Shown piece by piece: positions 17,119 through 24,447 of a stretch of DNA of 64,000 nucleotides. A program made the translations under genes and the position numbers. The DNA lies in NCBI RefSeq assembly GCF_000255655.1, contig NZ_JH636436.1:718985-782984 (forward strand). The letters are read 5' to 3'. The stretch is from Schlesneria paludicola DSM 18645. Its GTDB lineage: Bacteria > Planctomycetota > Planctomycetia > Planctomycetales > Planctomycetaceae. Position 1 is the first letter of the stretch. Each line of letters opens with the position of its first letter. Under the pieces are notes generated by a model that saw only the letters and a program-made list of their open reading frames with translations, was not told the origin of the DNA and did no database searches.

Positions 17119-17622
17119 TCAGACTTTCATGTCCGCATGTGTTGCGCGTTTTGCAATTTCTGGGAGCGGACGATCCTGCGGATGAATGGTGAGCACGGGA
17201 CAATGTGCGGCTCGGACGAGTTTTTCCGCGACCGAACCAATCAACGTGTGGGCCAGCCAGGTATACCCATGGGTTCCCACCACGATCAGGTCGATTTGAT
17301 TCTCCTTCGCATAGGCCAGAATCTCATCCACCGTGAAACCCACAACCGTCTTGTGTACGACGCGGTGGGTGGCGGTCCACTCAAGATCGATGACACTTTT
17401 CAGCAGGCGTTGTTCCGCCGCCTCAAGTTGCTCTTGCGTTTCATTGGCCGGCAGAACCCAAGACGATGAATCATCGGTGTACGGCATGACCTGTGAAACG
17501 ACGTGTAGCAAATGCAGTTCGGCATCAAACTGATGGGCCAGTGCCATGGCATACTTGGCCGCCTGAAGTGACGGTTCACTGAAGTCGGTTGGAAGCAGAA
17601 TTCGCCGGATTCCGATCATCAT
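17119..17622 (-). CDS. Universal stress protein (UspA family)
   Basis: Single-domain Usp of 167 residues. It opens with RRILLPTDFSEPSLQAAKYA, has VGFTVDEILAYAKENQIDL, and the ATP-binding signature VVGTHGYTWLAHTLIGSVAEK (G-x2-G-x9-G-S), so it is likely an ATP-binding member. It precedes the alcohol dehydrogenase on the same strand; pairing of a Usp with a dehydrogenase suggests a stress or low-oxygen regulon, which is inference. An ATG-ATG doublet opens the gene; either could serve. Confidence 0.93.
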   Translation of the reverse strand: MMIGIRRILLPTDFSEPSLQAAKYAMALAHQFDAELHLLHVVSQVMPYTDDSSSWVLPANETQEQLEAAEQRLLKSVIDLEWTATHRVVHKTVVGFTVDEILAYAKENQIDLIVVGTHGYTWLAHTLIGSVAEKLVRAAHCPVLTIHPQDRPLPEIAKRATHADMKV

Positions 17623-18123
17623 CGTTCGAGTCTCCTGTTAACACCCATTGGGTGTCGACGTTTTCAGGGATTGAGTTGGTGTCCAGTCGAAGCAGGTCCT
17701 GTCCTCTCGCGGTAAAGCACAGTTTGTGCCGTGTATGAGTTTTCTTTGAGGGCTCGAAACGATGGAGGACTCGCTAAGTTGCAAACTTGAATCGCGACGT
17801 CGATGAGCTCATTGCGAGCGGGGCAGCGGGTGATGTTCACGAACCCGTCAGGATCGAGTCTCTGTGCCACGCGCGGGCCCAGGACGGTGCGTTTTACGCG
17901 CGAGCATGAAGGTCGCGAGGGGGTGAAGGGGCGGTTTTCCGGCGGATTTTGGCCAGTTGGACAAAATTCGGGCGACACGAAGAGCGTTGGTCGGAACGTT
18001 CGGTACGGAGCTGTCCTGGGGTTTCAAAACTTGACTGCCGAGAAACAATTGACGAAAGGCCCGGAATCAAGGACGTTTGTGGGCGCGTTCATTGTCCGTT
18101 ACCAGTTTGTCCGAGTGATATTT
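17623..18123. other. Divergent promoter region between uspA and rpiB
   Basis: Both flanking genes read away from this 501-base gap. The rpiB frame is open through two thirds of it, but the translated residues show no conserved feature and the real RpiB N-terminus is at 18124. I see no clear promoter pair, only a small near-palindrome CACCCATTGGGTG just upstream of uspA. Confidence 0.45.
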
Positions 18124-18588
18124 ATGAAAATTGCTGTTGCGAGTGAGCATCGGGGCTTCAAAGCCAAGGACGGGATTCTGTCTCTACTCCGTGAGCTGAA
18201 GCATGAGGCGCTCGATTTTGGTCCGGCCAACGATGAAGTTTCGGACTATCCTGACTACGCCTCCAAGGCGGCATGGGCCGTGTCATTGGGGGAAATCGAT
18301 CGTGCGATCCTGGTGGGGGGGACCGGAATTGGAATGACAATCGTCGCCAACAAATTCAATCATGTGCGTGCCGCGCTGTGCCACGATGATCTCGCCGCCC
18401 GAATTAGTCGCAGCCACAATGATGCCAATATCCTTGTCCTGGCGGCCGATCTGTACGATGCCGATGCCGTGCAGCGGATGATTCGAATCTGGCTGGACAC
18501 TCCTTTTGACGGTGGTCGTCATGCCCGGCGGAACGAAAAGATCGCGCAGGTTGAACAAAGTTTTTCAAAAAGCCATACCGATTCGTGA
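18124..18588 (+). CDS. rpiB: Ribose-5-phosphate isomerase B-like (RpiB/LacAB) protein
   Basis: 154-residue sugar-phosphate isomerase fold that interconverts ribose-5-P and ribulose-5-P, the substrate supply for transketolase encoded 7 kb away. The start MKIAVASEHRGFKAKD matches the family exactly. Present are SDYPDYA, GIGMTIVANKFNHVRA, SRSHNDANILVL with its active-site His, and PFDGGRHARRNEKI with the phosphate-binding Arg residues. The usual active-site Cys at the head of the CGTG loop is Gly here (LVGGTGIGM). In mycobacterial RpiB that Cys is also replaced and a Glu acts as base, so activity is possible but not assured. Confidence 0.88.
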   Translation: MKIAVASEHRGFKAKDGILSLLRELKHEALDFGPANDEVSDYPDYASKAAWAVSLGEIDRAILVGGTGIGMTIVANKFNHVRAALCHDDLAARISRSHNDANILVLAADLYDADAVQRMIRIWLDTPFDGGRHARRNEKIAQVEQSFSKSHTDS

Positions 18589-18590
18589 TG

Positions 18591-18641
18591 AAGTCGTCGT
18601 CAGACGAAGGAATCATCAACGCGATTCCTTCGGTACGACTT
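18591..18641 (+). terminator. Hairpin after rpiB, possible terminator
   Basis: CGAAGGAATC (18605-18614) pairs perfectly with GATTCCTTCG (18623-18632) over an eight-base loop, and an outer AAGTCGT / ACGACTT pair extends it. It begins three bases after the rpiB stop. No T-run follows, so it may stabilise the mRNA 3' end rather than terminate. Confidence 0.45.
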
Positions 18642-18660
18642 GAGGTTCTGGAGCCCCATC

Positions 18661-18759
18661 CGGCTGTTGAAGTAAGGGGGACAGGCACCTTGGCACTCAC
18701 GATGACTTGGTGTTTTTTAATCTGGGCGGAGCCAGTCCCCCTTACTTCAACAGGCTGCT
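18661..18759 (+). repeat. Dispersed palindromic repeat, type B, copy 3
   Basis: CGGCTGTTGAAGTAAGGGGG at the left, CTTACTTCAACAGGCTG at the right, with GACAGGCACCTTGGC and GGCGGAGCCAGTCCCC inside. More diverged in the centre than copies 1 and 2. It ends 11 bases before the MBL-fold start codon. Confidence 0.9.
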
Positions 18760-18770
18760 AAGGTTCTTTG

Positions 18771-19580
18771 ATGCCAAACTCCATTTGCACAACCTGCGGG
18801 ACTCAGTATGTGGACAGTGACCAAGTCCCGAATTCGTGTCTGATCTGTGCGGATGAACGGCAATACATCGGGCATTCGGGCCAACAGTGGACGACCGCCG
18901 AAAAACTCCGGCAAACGAACCGTACAGCGATCAAGTTCAAGGAGCCGGGGCTGATTGGAATTGGGATTGAGCCGCAATTCGCGATCGGTCAACGGGCCCT
19001 GTTGTTGCAAACACCACATGGAAATGTCTTGTGGGATTGTATCTCGCTGCTCGATGAGTCCGTCGTCCAGGCGATCAATGCCTGGGGCGGAATCAAGGCA
19101 ATCGTCATTTCGCATCCGCACTACTACTCGAATGTGGTTGAGTGGAGTCGAGCATTCGGCGATGTGCCTGTTTATCTGCATGCGGATGATCGGCAGTGGG
19201 TGATGCGTCCCGACAAGTCGATCGTTTTCTGGTCCGGCGCGACGCTCGACTTGCTGCCGGGAGTGACTCTGATTCATTGTGGTGGTCACTTTGCAGGGGG
19301 GGCCGTCTTGCACTGGGCAGAGGGAGCTGATGGACAAGGGGTATTATTGTCGGGCGACATTATTCAAGTCGTGGCCGATCGCAAGCATGTAAGTTTTATG
19401 TACAGCTATCCGAACTTCGTTCCTTTATCGGCATCGGCCGTCGGCTACATTCTCTCGGCGGTTAGACCCTATTCCTATCGCCGGATTTATGGAGCGTTCT
19501 GGGGGGCCGTGGTTCAGGACGACGGAATGGCTGTCGTCAATCAGTCTGCCCAGCGTTACCTCACTGCGATTCGCGAGTAG
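18771..19580 (+). CDS. MBL-fold protein with N-terminal zinc ribbon
   Basis: 269 residues from the ATG at 18771, with AAGG seven bases upstream. The N-terminus is a zinc-ribbon-like knuckle pair (CTTCGTQY and SCLICADE). The rest is a metallo-beta-lactamase fold: LLLQTPHGNVLWDCI, then the metal loop ISHPHYYSNVVEW, the later histidine in LIHCGGHFAGGAV and the aspartate in LLSGDIIQVV. The canonical HxHxDH motif is HPHYYS, so the second metal site lacks both Asp and His. Probably a hydrolase of unknown substrate. Repeat B copy 3 ends just before the ribosome site. Confidence 0.82.
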   Translation: MPNSICTTCGTQYVDSDQVPNSCLICADERQYIGHSGQQWTTAEKLRQTNRTAIKFKEPGLIGIGIEPQFAIGQRALLLQTPHGNVLWDCISLLDESVVQAINAWGGIKAIVISHPHYYSNVVEWSRAFGDVPVYLHADDRQWVMRPDKSIVFWSGATLDLLPGVTLIHCGGHFAGGAVLHWAEGADGQGVLLSGDIIQVVADRKHVSFMYSYPNFVPLSASAVGYILSAVRPYSYRRIYGAFWGAVVQDDGMAVVNQSAQRYLTAIRE

Positions 19581-19780
19581 TGGCGCAGCCACGTTGGGCT
19601 GACAGGTTATCGAACGTTGCGACATGGCTCTTCGAGAACCATGAATTATTAAGAATATGTTAGGTTTGTGGTCTGCCGAGTGAAGTGCGCAGTTCCACTT
19701 TGACACCCAGCTATATGCTGTGTAATGATCACTGTTCCCATCCTGCGTATCCCTGATCCGACAATCGAGATATCGGTGAT

Positions 19781-20482
19781 ATGATCCCGAATGATGTCTT
19801 TGCGGTAACTAATGCTGGTGAAAACGCTTCGTTACCTGATCCCCCGTTGGACACGAGTTCGGAAGATCTTCTTCGGCAATTCGCAGCGGCGCGCGCTGGA
19901 TCTTCGGCGGCGAGAGGGGAGCTTTTGGAAACGTGCAGAAACTATCTGCTTCTGATTGCCAACGTCGCCATCAAGCACGGTCTGCGGGCGAAAATCGGCG
20001 CGAGCGATCTGGTGCAAGAGACGTTCGTGACGGCCCATCAGCAGTATCACCGGTTCGAAGGAGAATCAATCCAAGAGCTATTGCGGTGGCTGTCGCAAAT
20101 CCTGGAGTTTCGGATTGGAAACACGCTTCGATACTATTATTCTGCCGCCCGCCGTAACGTTGGTCGCGAAATTGATCTGCAGCAGCTTCGTGAATGCTTG
20201 GGAAGCGACAGTCAGATTGATGGGGATTTTCCGAATCGATGCGGCGCGACATTGAGCGCCGAGGTCGGTGCGAACGAAGACCGGGCTCGATTTCAGCTGG
20301 CTTTGCTGTCACTGATGGAAGATCAACAAGAAGTGATTCGATTGAGGATTGATGACGATCTGACCTTCGAGGAAATCGGACGACGAATGAACCGCTCCGC
20401 TGACGCTGCGAGGAAGCTGTTTACTCGTGCAGTCTCGCGACTCCAGTCGACATGCGGTGAAAGTTATGACCGAGGAGAATGA
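19781..20482 (+). CDS. ECF-type RNA polymerase sigma factor
   Basis: 233 residues with sigma-70 region 2 (IGASDLVQETFVTAHQQY and LLRWLSQILEFRIGNTLRYY) and region 4 (LLSLMEDQQEVIRLR, FEEIGRRMNRSADAARKL). It belongs to the planctomycete sigma factors that precede Ser/Thr kinases. The kinase gene starts inside its last codons (17-base overlap), so the two are made together; the kinase or its phosphorylation state may control this sigma factor, as inferred from pairing. No anti-sigma gene is visible. Confidence 0.92.
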   Translation: MIPNDVFAVTNAGENASLPDPPLDTSSEDLLRQFAAARAGSSAARGELLETCRNYLLLIANVAIKHGLRAKIGASDLVQETFVTAHQQYHRFEGESIQELLRWLSQILEFRIGNTLRYYYSAARRNVGREIDLQQLRECLGSDSQIDGDFPNRCGATLSAEVGANEDRARFQLALLSLMEDQQEVIRLRIDDDLTFEEIGRRMNRSADAARKLFTRAVSRLQSTCGESYDRGE

Positions 20483-23400
20483 CGAATCTGGAATTGCCGA
20501 TGGATTTCCCCAGTCGGAACGGGTGCTCGCGCTGATTCTCGAACTGGATGCATCGCTACACGAAGGTCGGATCGCAAATCTGCCGGCCGAACGACTCAGT
20601 GAGCTTACGCCCGACGAATGCAGGCAGCTCGAACACGCTCGGCAGCAACTGCATTCTCTTTACAACGCGTCACGTTCTCGGCGTGCGCGGGGTCGCCGCT
20701 TGGATCGTGCGGCGGTTCATAATTCGCCCTTGACGCTTCCGCTTGATGAAAGCGAGTTCGGCGTCAACGATGCACTCAAGAAGTTTCTGGGTATTGAGGG
20801 GGCCCGATTCGGTCGATTCGAGATTCTGCGTGAGCTGGGAATTGGCGGCCATGGCGTGGTGTTCCTAGCGCGCGATCCGGTCCTCGATCGGCTGGTGGCT
20901 CTCAAGGTTCCCAAGCCCGACGTCTTAATCAATCCGCCACTGCGAAGGCGATTTCTGGCCGAGGGGCGAGCAGCAGGGATTCTGACCCATCCCAATATTG
21001 TCACCGTTTTCGAGTCGAACGAAGTCGGGTCGATTTGCTACTTGGCACAAGACTACATTCCCGGTCCCACACTGGCGCAGTGGCAGGACGATCATCCGGG
21101 GCCGGCGGCTCCCCGTGTTGCGGCCCTCTTTTTTCTGCAGCTTGCCGACGCCGTTTCGTTTGCACACAGCAATCAGATTCTTCATCGAGATATCAAGCCG
21201 GCGAACATTCTGCTTGCACCACCGCCGAACGTCGAGCCGAACCTGAGCTTGGAGAAATTCTCACCCAAATTGGCCGACTTTGGGATGGCAAAGATGAAGC
21301 AGATTGCTCCCGACGATTCGACTCGTTCGGGCGCGATTCTCGGGACACCTGCCTACATGTCTCCCGAGCAGGCTGCGGGGCATATTCACCTGGTCAACGA
21401 AACGTCGGATATCTACAGCCTGGGTGCCGTCCTCTATGAGTTGTTGACGCATGTCCGTGCATCCAAGGGGCACAGCGCATTCGAAACTCTGCATCGGGTC
21501 ATTGACGGCCGCCTGCAGTCCCCACGACAGTTGATTCGCGGGTTTCCTCGCGATCTTGATGCGATTTGTATGAAGTGCCTTAGTCGCGAACAGTCCGATC
21601 GATATCCCACGGCCCAGGCACTCGCGGATGATCTCAGGCGATTTAGTGAAGGGCGTCCCGTTCTGGTGCGACCACAGTCGACGTTGGTCACGCTAGCCCG
21701 GTGGGGGCGTCGCAATCCGATCGCCGCATTACAGACAACGTTTGTGGCATGCTCAGTCTTGATCATGCTGATTGGCTCGCTGTGGTATAACGCGAGGCTG
21801 CAGCGAACATTGGACATTGTGCGGCAGCACGAGCGAGATCTACAGATCCGCACCGATTCGCTGCGTCGTCGTGTCTACGCCGACGATTTGAGACAGGCGG
21901 CCGATGCCTGGGAAGGGGCGAATCTGGTCGAAACGCGCGAACGTCTTGAGGCCTGTATTCCAAAACCAGGGGAAACGGACCTGAGGTCATTTCCCTGGTG
22001 GACGTTGTTAAGAGAGTCGGAAAATACCTCACGTGTGATTGGCTCGCTAGCCGTTGGCAGCACGACGGCTCCAATGGTGATCGACGCCGAGAGGATGATC
22101 CTGTACTGCGGGGAAGCAGACGGGGTGATTCGCGCTCGATTGTTGCCAGATGGCAAGCTGTTGTACGAACTGCGAGGTCATGCCGCCGGACAGATCAATG
22201 CCATGCAACTTGCGCTGGTGAACAAAACCCTGCGATTGGTTTCTGCAGGCGATGACGGCACGATCCGAATCTGGGATTTGAACGACCGTCGCGAAATTCG
22301 ACCTCCCTCAATTCAAGAGGGACGCGCGACGGCGGTGCGCGTCATTGGCAAAGAGGGCGAAGCGATTGCCTCTGGTTCGGATGAAGGTCTGATTCGGATT
22401 TGGAACACGGGCACCGGGCAACTCGAACGACAACTCACGGGCCATCACGATGTGGTTCGATCGTTTGACGAACATGCTGAAACTGGAGTGCTGTTTTCAA
22501 CGGCGCAGGACGAAACTGTTCGTGTCTGGGATTGGCGACAGGGCCGTCCTGACGCGCGTTTGGAGGATGGTTGTCTTGCGCTGCCCGATGGCGCAAGTTG
22601 GGGGCGAGTCCTCGCCCTGTCACCGGATGGTACAAAATTGGCCGTGGGGTTTCGTAGTGGGAAGTACGCTCAGTGGGATGTCGCCCAAGACAGTTCTCAT
22701 TTTGGTGAAGTCATTGAAGATCAGCAGTTTTTCGGAGGGATTCGCGCCCTTGGGTGGGTCAATAATGCCACCCTTGCTCTTGGTGCGGCGGACTCGCGGT
22801 TGATCGTACGTCGTATGAAACCCGCGAAGGCCGCGGTAAATAAAATCTTGCTGGGGCATACAGATTGGATTTTGTCACTGGCGATTCATCCCCAAACAGG
22901 TGAAATCATCACCGCTTCGAAGGATGGCACCCTTCGGTTTTGGTCTTCAAACGCGATCTATGGCCAGTTTCGAAATACGAGCGAAGAATTTGAACGAAAA
23001 GCGCCTCCCTATTGGTCGGGCCCTTACCTGACGATTACTCTTAACAACGAAGTGAGCGTATACGAAATACCCCAAGGTCGTTTGGTCTCTCATTTCCACT
23101 CACAAAATCCCCTAATTGGTACTTGTGCGATGACATCGCCCGATGGGCGATATTTTTTCACATCAGAGATCATTGCCGAGAAATATTACTTCTCGGCATT
23201 TGAGTGTCAGACGGGTCAGCGTCGATGGAAGCTTTCGTTGGGCGGCGAGTTCGGAGATGAAGTTACCAGTGCGGGGGCCTGGGCCGACGACGGACATTTG
23301 CTGTTGCTTAGTGTCAAAGAGTATGTCTTGGGGGTGGATGCTGAAACGGGGGTCACGAAGTTTCTTGCGAAGCATCCTCGTCCGGTGAATGAAATTGGCA

Positions 23401-23840
23401 TGATTCCTGGTTCATCGCGTTTCATCTCGCTTTGCATGGATGGGCGAATTCGATTTTGGGATAGCCAAAGCGGAGAGCAGCTTGAAGATCGTCCTGGACA
23501 TCAGAATTCGGCACAGCGATTGTCGATCTCCATCGACGGGAAAATCTTTGCGACGTCCGGTGAGGATTTATTTGTTCGAATCTGGAGCACTGACGATGGT
23601 CAACAACTGGCTGCATTCACCGTGGACGTTGATCTGGATTCGATCGATCTCGTCGACGAAGGTCGGACATTGATTACGCTTGGATCAAATGGAATGCGGT
23701 TCTGGAGCGTGCCTGATCGAATCGAAACGGCACGCTGGAAATCCTCGGGCGTGTTCGTCAATACAAGAATGAGTCCCGACCGTCAGACGATCGTTCTTCA
23801 GAACGCCTTGGGGCTCAGGCTGATTCGTGGTGTCCCCTGA
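20466..23840 (+). CDS. Transmembrane Ser/Thr protein kinase with WD40 propeller
   Basis: 1124 residues from the ATG at 20466, which overlaps the sigma gene; the frame extends 39 bases above it. The kinase domain covers about residues 115-395: glycine loop LGIGGHGVVFLA, lysine in VALKVPKPD, catalytic HRDIKPANILL, DFGMAKM and GTPAYMSPEQA. One membrane helix lies near 418-440 (AALQTTFVACSVLIMLIGSL). From about residue 535 to the end come WD40 repeats (IRIWDLNDR, IRIWNTGTG, VRVWDWRQG, LRFWSSN, IRFWDSQS, VRIWSTDD), two propellers' worth. All kinase residues needed for catalysis are present. The topology puts the propeller outside the cytoplasm. Confidence 0.93.
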   Translation: MTEENDESGIADGFPQSERVLALILELDASLHEGRIANLPAERLSELTPDECRQLEHARQQLHSLYNASRSRRARGRRLDRAAVHNSPLTLPLDESEFGVNDALKKFLGIEGARFGRFEILRELGIGGHGVVFLARDPVLDRLVALKVPKPDVLINPPLRRRFLAEGRAAGILTHPNIVTVFESNEVGSICYLAQDYIPGPTLAQWQDDHPGPAAPRVAALFFLQLADAVSFAHSNQILHRDIKPANILLAPPPNVEPNLSLEKFSPKLADFGMAKMKQIAPDDSTRSGAILGTPAYMSPEQAAGHIHLVNETSDIYSLGAVLYELLTHVRASKGHSAFETLHRVIDGRLQSPRQLIRGFPRDLDAICMKCLSREQSDRYPTAQALADDLRRFSEGRPVLVRPQSTLVTLARWGRRNPIAALQTTFVACSVLIMLIGSLWYNARLQRTLDIVRQHERDLQIRTDSLRRRVYADDLRQAADAWEGANLVETRERLEACIPKPGETDLRSFPWWTLLRESENTSRVIGSLAVGSTTAPMVIDAERMILYCGEADGVIRARLLPDGKLLYELRGHAAGQINAMQLALVNKTLRLVSAGDDGTIRIWDLNDRREIRPPSIQEGRATAVRVIGKEGEAIASGSDEGLIRIWNTGTGQLERQLTGHHDVVRSFDEHAETGVLFSTAQDETVRVWDWRQGRPDARLEDGCLALPDGASWGRVLALSPDGTKLAVGFRSGKYAQWDVAQDSSHFGEVIEDQQFFGGIRALGWVNNATLALGAADSRLIVRRMKPAKAAVNKILLGHTDWILSLAIHPQTGEIITASKDGTLRFWSSNAIYGQFRNTSEEFERKAPPYWSGPYLTITLNNEVSVYEIPQGRLVSHFHSQNPLIGTCAMTSPDGRYFFTSEIIAEKYYFSAFECQTGQRRWKLSLGGEFGDEVTSAGAWADDGHLLLLSVKEYVLGVDAETGVTKFLAKHPRPVNEIGMIPGSSRFISLCMDGRIRFWDSQSGEQLEDRPGHQNSAQRLSISIDGKIFATSGEDLFVRIWSTDDGQQLAAFTVDVDLDSIDLVDEGRTLITLGSNGMRFWSVPDRIETARWKSSGVFVNTRMSPDRQTIVLQNALGLRLIRGVP

Positions 23841-23907
23841 GGAAACCCTCGTCCCGTTGGGTACGCAGAATGACGAGTCACGCCGTGCTCGAGTGCTCCA
23901 GATTCTC

Positions 23908-24141
23908 TTAGAGCTTTTTCAGCAACGTGCGAGCTTCCTTGGCCGCGTCGGACTTTCCATAGAGTTCTACGACCTCTTGAAGTCTGCGGCGTGCGATCTC
24001 GGGTTTTCCTTTTTCGATGAACAACTTCGCCATTTCAAGCTGGCTGTCTGCCAGCCTGTCCAATCGTTCAATCGCTTCATCGACTAACTGCTTCTGTTGC
24101 TCGACTGACAATGTCGGAACCGGTGCGGATTTTTCTGTCAT
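23908..24141 (-). CDS. Small TPR-like helical protein (77 residues)
   Basis: Short, charged, fully helical-looking protein from the ATG at 24141 (MTEKSAPVPTLSVEQQKQ). The segment DSQLEMAKLFIEKGKPEIARRRLQ followed by EVVELYGKSDAAKEARTLL has the spacing of one tetratricopeptide-like helical pair (A-x-L-F-x-x-x-G, then A-x-x-x-L). It has no signal peptide and no cysteine. It converges with the kinase gene. No named family recognised, but the periodicity and lysine-rich 3' end look like a real gene rather than a shadow. Confidence 0.6.
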   Translation of the reverse strand: MTEKSAPVPTLSVEQQKQLVDEAIERLDRLADSQLEMAKLFIEKGKPEIARRRLQEVVELYGKSDAAKEARTLLKKL

Positions 24142-24447
24142 GGCGGTCAAATCAAGATCCTTGTCCGAAATCTGGTCACCTTGCGGCAGCGTCGACTGTC
24201 ACACGAAGATCGGTCGAACGCGGTTGGGGCTTGCTGGCGGAAACGAGTCGCCACAAATCTTCCAACATTGCTCTAGATTGCCTAAGCGGATCAGAAAGTC
24301 AGAATCCGAACTCGTGATGGCAAATTCGGATTTTTTCTTTCAAGACTCTGGTCCGCATGTGTCCGTTGTCGAAAACTCAGACTGCCCGGACGTTCGCGGA
24401 TCGTCGATCCGAGTGGCGCATTCAGAATCTTTTGGCGTACCGTCGCG
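24142..24447. other. Short gap after sulfatase
   Basis: No gene seen. It holds a six-pair hairpin CGGATC-GTC-GATCCG at 24397-24411, about 40 bases beyond the sulfatase stop, with no T-run. Confidence 0.35.

Noticed and set aside
17803-18123. 107-residue N-terminal extension of RpiB
   Set aside because: The family starts exactly at the MKIAVASEHRG sequence at 18124; the upstream residues show no conservation pattern.
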